Position numbers and translations under genes: made by a program. This document shows, piece by piece, positions 7,845-14,678 of a DNA stretch of 21,954 bases (its first letter is position 1; every line of letters starts with the position of its first letter). Source of the stretch: Chloroflexota bacterium (GTDB taxonomy: Bacteria; Chloroflexota; Anaerolineae; B4-G1). The DNA is taken from the NCBI GenBank assembly GCA_024232355.1, contig JAAEPW010000681.1, positions 1-21,954 on the forward strand, in the 5' to 3' direction. The notes beneath the pieces are model-generated. The model was given only the letters and a program-made list of their open reading frames with translations, searched no databases and was not told the DNA's origin.

Positions 7845-7949
7845 CTTATTCTCCTAATTCAGCTTCTCATTATATTCGGCCAGCAACCCCAGCAGCTACC
7901 GGCCAGCCGAGCGTGCGTGAATCACGTCCGGCTTGTGTATTGTTATTGA
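7845..7949. other. Intergenic gap inside the leftward operon
   Basis: These 105 nt lie between the small membrane protein gene and the TPGPW gene. I see only very short open frames here. The gap ends in the GGAGA ribosome site of the TPGPW gene. No hairpin with a T-tract is visible, so transcription may continue through. Confidence 0.4.
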
Positions 7950-8117
7950 TTACGGTTTCCGATCCCAGTATCCACCGCAAGGCTCTGGCGAAGATTGTTG
8001 TTGTGCCGATGGTTGTTGCTGTTGCTGGTTATCACTATCATCATCGCTACCATCCGGTAGGCGGATAGCTAAGTACAGCAGACAAAGCAGTGCGGCGAAT
8101 AGGAGGATGGTTTTCAC
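7950..8117 (-). CDS. Small single-span membrane protein with Gln-rich tail
   Basis: This is a 55-aa frame from a GTG at 8117 to a TAA at 7950-7952. It begins VKT followed by a clear transmembrane or signal-anchor helix (ILLFAALLCLLYLAI, residues 4-18). Next come an acidic patch (DGSDDDSD), a Gln-rich stretch (QQQQQPSAQQQ) and a final PEPCGGYWDRKP. AAGGGAAAG at the end of the upstream gene supplies a ribosome site 13-20 nt away. A single N-terminal hydrophobic helix and a polar tail suggest a small inner-membrane protein, or a lipoprotein-like spanin or exclusion factor. The exact role is unknown. It is short and GTG-started, so some doubt remains. Confidence 0.5.
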   Translation of the reverse strand: MKTILLFAALLCLLYLAIRLPDGSDDDSDNQQQQQPSAQQQSSPEPCGGYWDRKP

Positions 8118-8126
8118 GGGGTTGCT

Positions 8127-8510
8127 TCACTTTCCCTTATGGGCATTGGTGTCACAGATAGTCGAACGTCGAATGTATTTTGGCAACTCAGCATCATCTC
8201 GACAAGTCTGAACAGCTCGAAGCCATAGCTTCTCGGCAGCCCCCCAGGCGTTGCCCCTTTCAGCGGCCTGAGCTTCTTCGACATAACCAAGGCAGGCATC
8301 GTCGCTTTCCATGTCTAGCTCTGGCATCGGAGAGCTTTTCATGGTGTCCCATAAAGACTTTAGCTCACAGCACAAGGTTGCTGTCCGCTTGTGTAGGTCA
8401 TCCACGATAATCCACTCAAGCGGCAATGCTGTACTGAAACAGGTCCGCAGTTCAAGGCGTGCAGTTTCCATTGCCGCAATAGCATTGTTGATTCGCTGTC
8501 GAGTAGTCAT
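8127..8510 (-). CDS. First gene of leftward operon, function unknown
   Basis: The start is taken as the ATG at 8510, which has GGAGAG 5 nt upstream, giving 127 aa. A longer frame begins at 8555, but that ATG sits at the predicted transcription start and its only SD-like bases are too close. The protein is alpha-helical (RQRINNAIAAMETARLELR, CELKSLWDTMKSS, EEAQAAERGNAWGAAEKLW) with several Cys residues. It ends in a polar segment. No family is recognised. It is the promoter-proximal gene and is separated from the membrane protein gene by 9 nt. Confidence 0.55.
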   Translation of the reverse strand: MTTRQRINNAIAAMETARLELRTCFSTALPLEWIIVDDLHKRTATLCCELKSLWDTMKSSPMPELDMESDDACLGYVEEAQAAERGNAWGAAEKLWLRAVQTCRDDAELPKYIRRSTICDTNAHKGK

Positions 8511-8562
8511 CGCTTCTCTCCGTTCGTTTTCGTGAATAGTTATCGTGTTTGCCATACCCCTG

Positions 8563-8590
8563 ATTATCGGTATCCCCGATACTTTGTCAA
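8563..8590 (-). promoter_or_regulatory. Sigma70-type promoter with operator for the leftward operon
   Basis: On the minus strand a perfect -35 box (TTGACA, 8590-8585) is followed after 16 nt by GATAAT (8568-8563), 5 of 6 matches to the -10 consensus. The spacer is filled by the perfect inverted repeat TATCGG-GGATA-CCGATA (8581-8565), an ideal place for a repressor dimer to block polymerase. The expected start of transcription, near 8556, gives a leader of about 45 nt before the ATG at 8510. Confidence 0.75.
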
Positions 8591-8591
8591 T

Positions 8592-8634
8592 ATCCAGAAC
8601 CCCGATATTCTGGATTTTCAGGAAGATAATTATC
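8592..8634. promoter_or_regulatory. Upstream inverted repeats, candidate second operator sites
   Basis: Just upstream of the -35 box is a perfect 8-bp inverted repeat, ATCCAGAA (8592-8599) and TTCTGGAT (8608-8615). Its 8-nt centre shares the CCCCGATA sequence of the main operator. A perfect palindrome GATAATTATC follows at 8625-8634. They could be cooperative repressor or activator sites. No protein is assigned by sequence alone. Confidence 0.45.
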
Positions 8635-8697
8635 CAACGGGGGGTTATCTACAGAAAAACAACTCACTACGCCCATATATTGGGGCTGAATTATTTT

Positions 8698-8732
8698 GGA
8701 GAATCGGCTATATTGCCGCTTGTGGATTCTCC
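8698..8732. repeat. Nested inverted repeat in intergenic region
   Basis: GGAGAATC (8698-8705) pairs with GATTCTCC (8725-8732), and inside it CGGC pairs with GCCG across TATATT. It lies between the end of the glycan operon (8779) and the leftward promoter. Neither side is followed by a T-tract, so it is not a standard intrinsic terminator. It may be an RNA hairpin at the 3' end of the glycan mRNA or a protein site. Confidence 0.45.
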
Positions 8733-8778
8733 AGGAGCATCCTCGTTTGGCTGTTTTAGTCGGGCGGGGGTGCTTTTT

Positions 8779-9588
8779 CTACATGGCCCGGACGTATTTG
8801 TCGTACTTCCCAGCCCACTCGGCCAGCCCGCCGATATTCGCGGTCTTTGTTCGCTCGAAAGCCGGTAGCCACAATTCCCGGCCCTGCGGTTTTTTGATAT
8901 GCTTATCGCCGTGGAAGTGCCAGATTTTAGCCTCATCCTTGTGCGTGCCGAATGTCGGTGAACAATTCCACCGATCGTCAATCACTCGATAATCCTCACC
9001 CTCTTCCATATCGGCCTGGAGCAACTGCATGGCGATTTCATCGCTGATAAACGTTCCGGCCGCTGCCACTGTTATCGAGGCCCACTTTGCCAACGGCAGG
9101 TGATTCTTCCGAAAACAAAAAACGCCCGTGTTAATCGCCGGGTAGCTCACGGCTAGTTGTTCGTCGATCAGTGCGTCGATCGCCGGTGTCTTGCCCCGGA
9201 AGCCGTTAATACGTTTGGCTATTCTCCGGCCTTGAGATTGCCAATCACTGAATTGAGTGATCGTCAACTGGTGGCCGAATAGATCGTTTAAGTCACCACC
9301 GACAATCAAGGTATCGGCGTCGATGAATAGTGTTTCATCGTATGGTGTCCAGGCCGGGACCATTGACTTGTTCAGGTAAGATGAATTGCGACCGGATGAT
9401 AGCGGCTTGACGCGGATAACGTCAATCGACAGATCATCAGCGGCCCGCTTGGCGATTTCCTCGCAATCGTCAACGGTGGCTAATACGGATACCGGCCCCT
9501 GCCAGTGGTCGCGGAGTGAATGGATTGAAACCATTAACCGCTCGGCGACTGCGTTGCCGGAGAAGAGGTAACAGATTCCTTGTGTCAT
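8779..9588 (-). CDS. GT8-like glycosyltransferase
   Basis: This is a 269-aa protein. The N-terminal strand and loop (GICYLFSGNAVAERLMVSI) fits the start of a GT-A fold. The metal-binding DxD is ETLFIDADTLIVGG (D90, D92). INTGVFCFRK and the late IWHFHGDKH match the NxGxF and HFxGxxK features of the GT8 (glycogenin/LgtC-like) family. The length is near the family core. No transmembrane region is visible, so it is probably cytosolic. The ATG overlaps the FkbM methyltransferase stop by 4 nt. Donor and acceptor are unknown. It is the last gene of the four-gene glycan operon. Confidence 0.8.
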   Translation of the reverse strand: MTQGICYLFSGNAVAERLMVSIHSLRDHWQGPVSVLATVDDCEEIAKRAADDLSIDVIRVKPLSSGRNSSYLNKSMVPAWTPYDETLFIDADTLIVGGDLNDLFGHQLTITQFSDWQSQGRRIAKRINGFRGKTPAIDALIDEQLAVSYPAINTGVFCFRKNHLPLAKWASITVAAAGTFISDEIAMQLLQADMEEGEDYRVIDDRWNCSPTFGTHKDEAKIWHFHGDKHIKKPQGRELWLPAFERTKTANIGGLAEWAGKYDKYVRAM

Positions 9589-10175
9589 ATTCGTTCTTTC
9601 AAAAACATAATGTCGTGGGGGTCGCGACTGTGTTCAATGTATCCGTTGTCGCTAAACCATTGCATAAGCTCATCGTGGTGTGGGTGTCTGTAGGTTTCGT
9701 TATCCTCCCACAACATTTCGATAATGATAGCCTTCGGTCTACTGACTAGATGTTTGACGGCAAACCATTCGGCACCTTCCATATCCAACAGTGCCAAGTC
9801 TATGTCACCAGTGTCGAAGTGATCCAGGCGGACCTTTGGGACCGTTGCATTTGGTTCCCTGGCTAGAACCTTGGGCCTTGTCGATCGGGGAGTGACGTCG
9901 CCCAGACATGACCCACCGTTTCCCATGTCGATGAAATCACAGGTGCCAAACGAATCATGTATCGCGGCCCAATGGATCTCTACGTTGGGGTATTCGGCCG
10001 CACAAATAGCGATATCGCGGTGCAGTCGTAGCGATGGCTCGAATAGCAAGCAACGGACCCTAGGCTCCCAGTAGGAGAACGTCCGGCAAGTGCTGGTGCT
10101 TCCTATGCCCGCCTCCAGCACAACACGAGGATTCCCACCGAAAAGTTTCCTGTAATGCCGCAGCTTGAATCTCAT
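9585..10175 (-). CDS. FkbM-family SAM-dependent methyltransferase
   Basis: This is a 196-aa protein. The SAM-binding start is VVLEAGIGSTSTCRTF, with the acidic end of strand 2 in CLLFEPS. The FkbM hallmark follows as VRLDHFDTGDIDLALLDMEGAEWFAVKHL (about residues 114-142), then AIIIEM. FkbM enzymes O-methylate sugars and related hydroxyls, and they are often next to glycosyltransferases, as here. The start overlaps the upstream methyltransferase stop by one base (TAATG), and the end overlaps the GT8-like gene (ATGA). Methylation of a glycan made by the neighbouring transferases is the likely role (inference). Confidence 0.85.
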   Translation of the reverse strand: MRFKLRHYRKLFGGNPRVVLEAGIGSTSTCRTFSYWEPRVRCLLFEPSLRLHRDIAICAAEYPNVEIHWAAIHDSFGTCDFIDMGNGGSCLGDVTPRSTRPKVLAREPNATVPKVRLDHFDTGDIDLALLDMEGAEWFAVKHLVSRPKAIIIEMLWEDNETYRHPHHDELMQWFSDNGYIEHSRDPHDIMFLKERI

Positions 10176-10756
10176 TATGCTTTCCTGAATACCGTAGGAA
10201 CCCGTTTGCCACTGGATCGCCCGCTTGCGACTCGGAGACGTTGGGTTGCGTCATTATCCACCAACCAATGACGGCGGAGGAATAAATCCTGCACATATTT
10301 CATCGGCTGCGAATTGACATGGCTGTTGTTATGTCCTCGCCAAAGGTCAGCGGCCCAGCTTACGATCATGCCGGCCGAAGGAATGCGACACACATTGTCG
10401 AGCAGGGCATTCTCTAGGTCCGCCTGTACGTGTTCGCCAACTTCGAGGAATAGCCCCCAGTCAACCGAATCGAACCAAGGGCCGCAGTTCCCCGTCAGGT
10501 CAGCGTGAAGCACGTCACCGTCAGTAATTGATTCGATATCTTCGGTTGCGTCCAGACCAAATGCCGCGATTCCCCGCCGCTTCATTAGATATACGAGATC
10601 CCCAGACCCGGCCCCCATGTCAACCACAGTGGCACCTGTCGGGATTGCGTCGATGACCGCTTTATTGTATCGGCCCCCGTTGCTTTGCGAATACCGGGAG
10701 AGCATCCGTTCGCGGTAACGCCTTTGTTGGCTGGATGAAAATGCACCATCAATCAC
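10175..10756 (-). CDS. Class I SAM-dependent methyltransferase
   Basis: This is a 193-aa protein with a clear motif I (VVDMGAGSGDLVYLMKRRG, about residues 44-62) and an acidic strand-2 residue in FGLDATE. Motif II/III-like segments follow (DSVDWGLFLEVGEHV; SAGMIVSWA). SWAADLWRGHNNSHVNSQPMKYV (about residues 133-155) resembles the later part of the Methyltransf_23/11-type domain. The N-terminal ~35 residues are polar with SSSQQRRYRERMLSRY. It overlaps the upstream glycosyltransferase by 8 nt and the FkbM gene by 1 nt. The substrate is likely a glycan or its precursor, judged by context. Confidence 0.8.
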   Translation of the reverse strand: MIDGAFSSSQQRRYRERMLSRYSQSNGGRYNKAVIDAIPTGATVVDMGAGSGDLVYLMKRRGIAAFGLDATEDIESITDGDVLHADLTGNCGPWFDSVDWGLFLEVGEHVQADLENALLDNVCRIPSAGMIVSWAADLWRGHNNSHVNSQPMKYVQDLFLRRHWLVDNDATQRLRVASGRSSGKRVPTVFRKA

Positions 10757-11573
10757 AATAACATTCCCCTGCCTTTCGCAAGACTTCCCTTGCCCGTCGC
10801 CTTACTTTCTGCTCTCCATTGAGCCAGTCCCAGCCGTAATTCTTCATTTTCACTCGGACAATCCCGTCGCCACGGCGGTGAGCTAAATACCAATGATATG
10901 TGTCTTGGCTTGGCACTGGCAGTCTGCCCGGAGCATAGTCAGCAGCCAACTTTGCAAAGGCGGTAGAAACAAAACAACACCATGAAACAATCCGCGGGTG
11001 GCGGATTCTGATGTTTCCCGGCTCGGGCTCTGGCAAGGCGAGTGGCGGATTCGGCCAGCGGACTTCCGGGATGCCTTCAATCCAATCGTCCAATATCATC
11101 GGCCAGGGGCGGTCAGTGTCTCGTGACTTGGTATATCCCCATGGGCTGGCAATTATACTTGGACCACCAACAAACCACCGCTTGTCAATCCACCGACACG
11201 TTTCGGTCGCCACGACGTCAGTGTCAACTTTCAGGAAATACGGCGTCGTCACAAAGGCCGGCGGTGCTTTTACCCACGCAGACAGCATCCTTTCCCGCTG
11301 GCCCATGTCCCCATATTGAGAATCGTCCAGATTCGGCCAATCCCAAAAGACCAGCCGCCGATCGGGATGATCGGACGTGAATCGCAGTTGTTTCTGCCAC
11401 CAGCGGGCATCGCCAGCTTGCGAATCGCAGATTATTACAAGGGGGACGTTGTATAATTCAGGCCGGTGAACTTTCCACGTCGGCCAGACTGATCTGAACT
11501 GATTTATGGTCCGGGCATCGACAACGACACACCACGTCCATTCGGGAATATCTGATTTCCGGGGCTTTACCAT
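10749..11573 (-). CDS. GT-A fold glycosyltransferase-like protein
   Basis: This is a 274-aa protein. It starts a GT-A-like strand (WTWCVVVDARTINQF) and carries a DxD motif in YFLKVDTDVVA (D117, D119) after a helix with QRERMLSAWVK. The C-terminal half has SQDTYHWYLAHRRGDG, plausibly the acceptor or catalytic side, and a basic tail. It resembles uncharacterised nucleotide-diphospho-sugar transferases of phages more than a named family. No strong ribosome site precedes the ATG at 11573. It is the first gene of the leftward glycan operon, facing away from csrA across a 273-nt gap. Confidence 0.65.
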   Translation of the reverse strand: MVKPRKSDIPEWTWCVVVDARTINQFRSVWPTWKVHRPELYNVPLVIICDSQAGDARWWQKQLRFTSDHPDRRLVFWDWPNLDDSQYGDMGQRERMLSAWVKAPPAFVTTPYFLKVDTDVVATETCRWIDKRWFVGGPSIIASPWGYTKSRDTDRPWPMILDDWIEGIPEVRWPNPPLALPEPEPGNIRIRHPRIVSWCCFVSTAFAKLAADYAPGRLPVPSQDTYHWYLAHRRGDGIVRVKMKNYGWDWLNGEQKVRRRAREVLRKAGECYCD

Positions 11574-11846
11574 GCGAGTATCGTGGCAAAATCAACACAT
11601 TTTGGCAACCGGGCATCGTGGGCAATGCCGTGGGAATCCTAATTCTGGGCTTGCTTACCCCCCGGCGAAAATGACCAATTTTGCATTTTTTTGCGATTTC
11701 GTTAAGGTTTGTAAGTGGTTGTGCTGGCAGTAGTTACGTCGAGGCATTGCGGGAATACCGGGCGGAAAGCAAAAATAATCTTGCGGGAAGCCGATTTTAT
11801 GATAGGGTTTTGCCTATCGGATATTCAGTCAAACAAAGGCAATGGA
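11574..11846. promoter_or_regulatory. Divergent intergenic region between glycan operon and csrA
   Basis: This 273-nt region separates divergent genes and must hold promoters for both, but I cannot find a convincing -35/-10 pair in either direction. It contains A/T-rich tracts around 11663-11700. An inverted repeat GATAGG-GTTTTG-CCTATC lies at about 11802-11819, just before csrA, with flanking CCGAT/ATCGG that could form an alternative stem. No gene is supported here. Confidence 0.4.
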
Positions 11847-11854
11847 ATGCCCTT
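11836..11854 (+). promoter_or_regulatory. Candidate CsrA-binding hairpin on the csrA start
   Basis: GGCA (11838-11841) can pair with TGCC (11848-11851), presenting the hexaloop ATGGAA with a central GGA. With a one-base bulge the stem extends to AAGG/CCTT. The hairpin covers the SD-like AAAGG and the ATG at 11847. A GGA in a hairpin loop over the ribosome site is the known CsrA recognition arrangement, so negative autoregulation is plausible (inference). Confidence 0.45.
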
Positions 11855-12056
11855 AACTCTGACCCACGAAAAAGGAGATGTGATTCGCGTCGGTAACGTC
11901 TTGATTACCGTTCGTCGGATCGGTGCTACGCGAATCCGGCTGGCCTATGACGGGCCAGTGGATATAGAAATACGCCGCTTAAACAAAAGCAAGGAAAGGC
12001 GAGAACAAAATGACACGAAAAGACACGGACAAGATTCGACTGGGCGACATGGATGA
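11847..12056 (+). CDS. csrA: CsrA-family RNA-binding translational regulator
   Basis: The start is the ATG at 11847, with AAAGG about 7 nt upstream, giving 69 aa, close to the usual 60-70. Residues 1-48 align by eye over the whole CsrA domain: MPLTLTHEKGDVIRVGN, then VLITVRRIGATRIRLAY, then GPVDIEIRRLNK. The RNA-contact positions at the N-terminal LTxT strand and the Arg of the final strand (IEIRR) are kept. The basic tail is phage-specific. CsrA dimers bind GGA motifs in mRNA leaders and block or stabilise translation. The frame extends upstream without a start that fits the domain. The end overlaps the exonuclease gene by 47 nt, an unusually long overlap. Confidence 0.85.
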   Translation: MPLTLTHEKGDVIRVGNVLITVRRIGATRIRLAYDGPVDIEIRRLNKSKERREQNDTKRHGQDSTGRHG

Positions 12057-13059
12057 TCTGTTTGGGCCGTCGGATCAGGTAGACGACCAAACCCCCGAAT
12101 TACCGGCTCCAGGCCCCACACCGGCCACAGCCGAGCCTCTACCCATGCCGGGCGATGCTGAGGCCGCAGACGCTACAATCTCACTCGAAGAACACCGAAC
12201 CGGGGTAGCCCATTACCGCTCGATCTTCGAGATTTTGGGCATCCCGCCGGGAACCTCCGAAAGCGAAGCGACGGTTTTCGACATCGAAACCGGGCCCCTG
12301 CCTCGGGCAGAAGTGTTGGCCAACACGAAGCCATTCGACGTTACAAAGGTCAAGGGCTATTATGATCTCGGTGCGAAGTTCGACCCCTCGACTGTCAAGT
12401 ACGGCCAGATGAAAGACAAGGCCAAGCGGGCGGACAAGCTGAAGTTGTGTATCGAAAAGCACAACAAAGAACAGGTCGCAATCCAAAAGGCCGTTGACGG
12501 TGGCGAAGAGGCTTGGGCCGCAAAGGCAATGGAAGACGCCGCCCTTCACGCCGAAACCGGCCGGGTTGTGGCGATTGGCTGTAAACAAGGCGGGCGTGAG
12601 ACTGCCATTCACGGGTGGACAAATCCACACAAATCTGTCCACGGCGAGCGAACAATTCTCAGGGATTTCTGGGAGCATGTCTCATACTCCCTCCAGAGAA
12701 AACACCCGATAATCGGATTCAACTCGGACGGCTTCGACTGGCCGTTTCTGGTCAAGAGGTCGCAAATCATGCACGTTGCAGTACCACTCGGCGTAATGAC
12801 TGGCCGGTATTGGAACAAACTATTCGTCGACCTGATGCCACTGTGGAATTGCTTTGACCGCTCACAAACACCAATCAGCCTGAACCGGCTGGCCGGTGTG
12901 TTGGGTGTCGGTGGGAAGCCGGATGATTGCACGGGTGCCCAGTTCGCCGAGATGTGGTTGTCTGGTGATAAGGAAAAGCGGGCAATCGCCAGGAACTATC
13001 TGGCGAACGATCTGGACATGACCTGGGGAGTTGCGAGGCGGATGGGGGTTGTGGCGTAG
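12010..13059 (+). CDS. DEDDy-type 3'-5' exonuclease (PolB-like exonuclease 2)
   Basis: This is a 349-aa protein. After a disordered acidic N-terminus (about 1-85, with a DMDDLFGP stretch), the RNase H-like exonuclease domain shows motif ExoI as VFDIETGPL (D91, E93). ExoII is IGFNSDGFDWPFL (N238, D243), and ExoIII is NYLANDLDMTW (Y330, D334). These are the metal ligands of DEDDy proofreading-type nucleases. The arrangement fits the stand-alone predicted PolB-like exonuclease family found in phages without a fused polymerase. AAGGAAAGG lies upstream of the ATG. Placed before the RecA-fold ATPase and SSB-like genes, it is likely the end-processing nuclease of phage recombination. Confidence 0.85.
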   Translation: MTRKDTDKIRLGDMDDLFGPSDQVDDQTPELPAPGPTPATAEPLPMPGDAEAADATISLEEHRTGVAHYRSIFEILGIPPGTSESEATVFDIETGPLPRAEVLANTKPFDVTKVKGYYDLGAKFDPSTVKYGQMKDKAKRADKLKLCIEKHNKEQVAIQKAVDGGEEAWAAKAMEDAALHAETGRVVAIGCKQGGRETAIHGWTNPHKSVHGERTILRDFWEHVSYSLQRKHPIIGFNSDGFDWPFLVKRSQIMHVAVPLGVMTGRYWNKLFVDLMPLWNCFDRSQTPISLNRLAGVLGVGGKPDDCTGAQFAEMWLSGDKEKRAIARNYLANDLDMTWGVARRMGVVA

Positions 13060-13135
13060 CGACTGACACGAAAGCGAAAACCAAGACACGAAAACCAAGA
13101 CACGAATCCACGAAAACGAAAAAGGAGAACCACTC
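13060..13135 (+). repeat. GA-rich tandem repeat in intergenic region
   Basis: The 14-mer GAAAACCAAGACAC occurs twice in direct tandem (13076-13089 and 13090-13103). Degenerate copies of its CACGAAAA part lie on both sides. The run ends in AAAAAGGAGAA, the ribosome site of the next gene. The repeats are short and imperfect outside the exact pair. Confidence 0.6.
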
Positions 13136-14608
13136 ATGGCAAAAGCTGCCAAAAACGCGGTAATTATACCGCCCGGCCGGTTATACCCAAACGCACCAAG
13201 CGGTGCGGAAATGAAAATTGAGGTTATGGGAGCCACTGGGGATTTCGAGGCAGGGAAGACCATTCTCGGATTGTCGATCGCTCCAGGCAATCACCCCACA
13301 GGTCATCCGTTTGAAGGCAAACCCCGAACGCTCTACCTGGACTTCGAGAAGTCGGGAGGAACCTACGGCGGGTCCGGCTGCAAGCGAATCGACGTACCGG
13401 CAGAGATGCTGAAGGTCTTCGGTGACAAACCATACACGGCCTACGACGTATTTGTGTGGTTTCATACGAAGGTGGTTCAAAAAATCAAGCCAGGTCAATT
13501 CGACGTCGTGTTTGGCGACCCGGCTACTGACCTTGAAGGTGGCTTGGTCGCATGGATCAAGCGACACCCCGAAGCTATGGGCTACACCGCCAATCAGATA
13601 AACAAATCCGGCGGGCTGATGTGGGGTGCGGTCAAGGATCGTTGGAAGCAAATCCTGCTCGAACTGTCCGCTAAATGTCAGACATTCTACTTCACCTCAC
13701 ACCTTCGATCCGTGTGGGCAGGCGATAAACCGGCCCCCGGCGGAAAGAAGGAACCAAAGGGCAAGGAAACGCTGCTTGAATTGGCCAGTCTGTATTTATG
13801 GCTTGAGCGTAAGCCAGGTACAGACGGTAAAGTTCCTGACAAACCGGCCGCCATTGTGCTGAAACAACGGCTGGCCGACACGTTTATGGACGACGAAGGT
13901 TCACTGCAAGTCATCCCGCTGTTACCGCCGCGATTGCCAGTGGCTACGGCGGAGTCAATCCGGCAGTACATTGCCAACCCGCCCAACTACAAATCACTCA
14001 AGCAGGGCGAACGAGTGATCGAAAAGGGGCTGTCCGATGACGAAAAGTTGCTGATTGCCCAACAGACCGCCGAAGCCCAGCGGGATACACAGGAAAATCA
14101 ACTTGCGTTTCTCAATCGCCAGGCTGAGTTGCGGAAGATGAATCAGCAGCGGCAAGATCAACAGGATTTAGTCGGAGCCCCGCCGAAGTCGAGCGACCAG
14201 GTTGCTCAACGGCAGGCAGACAAAACGAAGGCCATCAAGGATGCCGAGAAGGCCCGGGCGGAAGAAGTGGAAGCCGCCAAACTCGAAAGGGAAGTCGCTG
14301 AAGGACTGGCCAAAGGCGAGGCCGCTGGTAAAAAGCTGATGGAAGACAACAACTCCGGGACCAAACACCCATCGGACCCGCCACTACAATTCGCGGCGGA
14401 AATCACCGAAGAACAAGCCGCCGAAATCGAAAAACTTTACACGGAAATCGTCGAAGCCGACGCGAGTTTCCGGGATAAGTTCATCGCAGGGTTGAACAAA
14501 CTCGGAGTAGAAAGAGTGCCCGAGCTAACGGAAGCCGACGCCGCGAGAATGATTGCCAGCCTACAAAAACACTGGCTGTCGATGGCTGATGACGTGCCGT
14601 TCAATTAG
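13136..14608 (+). CDS. RecA-fold ATPase (Sak4-like recombinase) with long coiled-coil extension
   Basis: This is a 490-aa protein. A Walker A motif is seen at GATGDFEAGKT (G35-T42), and a Walker B-like strand at FDVVFGDPATD (D128). Between them is TLYLDFEKSG, the second strand seen in RecA/Sak4-like phage nucleotide-binding proteins. The ATPase core covers about residues 25-290. It is followed by a long charged, Gln/Glu/Lys-rich coiled-coil region (about 295-415) and a small helical C-terminal domain ending DDVPFN. Sak4-like proteins are usually only 220-300 aa, so the tail is unusual. GGAG lies 8 nt upstream. The SSB-like gene immediately downstream is the typical partner of Sak4 annealases. 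Confidence 0.65.
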   Translation: MAKAAKNAVIIPPGRLYPNAPSGAEMKIEVMGATGDFEAGKTILGLSIAPGNHPTGHPFEGKPRTLYLDFEKSGGTYGGSGCKRIDVPAEMLKVFGDKPYTAYDVFVWFHTKVVQKIKPGQFDVVFGDPATDLEGGLVAWIKRHPEAMGYTANQINKSGGLMWGAVKDRWKQILLELSAKCQTFYFTSHLRSVWAGDKPAPGGKKEPKGKETLLELASLYLWLERKPGTDGKVPDKPAAIVLKQRLADTFMDDEGSLQVIPLLPPRLPVATAESIRQYIANPPNYKSLKQGERVIEKGLSDDEKLLIAQQTAEAQRDTQENQLAFLNRQAELRKMNQQRQDQQDLVGAPPKSSDQVAQRQADKTKAIKDAEKARAEEVEAAKLEREVAEGLAKGEAAGKKLMEDNNSGTKHPSDPPLQFAAEITEEQAAEIEKLYTEIVEADASFRDKFIAGLNKLGVERVPELTEADAARMIASLQKHWLSMADDVPFN

Positions 14609-14678
14609 TGAGTTCGTGAGTGAGTGAGTATTTTCAATATCGAAACAAAACCAACAGAAACGAAACAGGAGACGCGAC
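14609..14678 (+). repeat. Short-repeat spacer before SSB-like gene
   Basis: This is a 70-nt gap with GTGAGTTCGTGAGTGAGTGAG followed by A-rich CGAAACA/AGAAACGAAACA copies. It ends in the AGGAG ribosome site of the next gene. It has the same GA-rich style as the gap at 13060-13135. No gene or terminator is visible. Confidence 0.5.

Noticed and set aside
8698..8732. The inverted repeat as an intrinsic terminator of the glycan operon
   Set aside because: On the minus strand it is followed by AAAATAATTC rather than a T-tract, so it is listed only as an inverted repeat.
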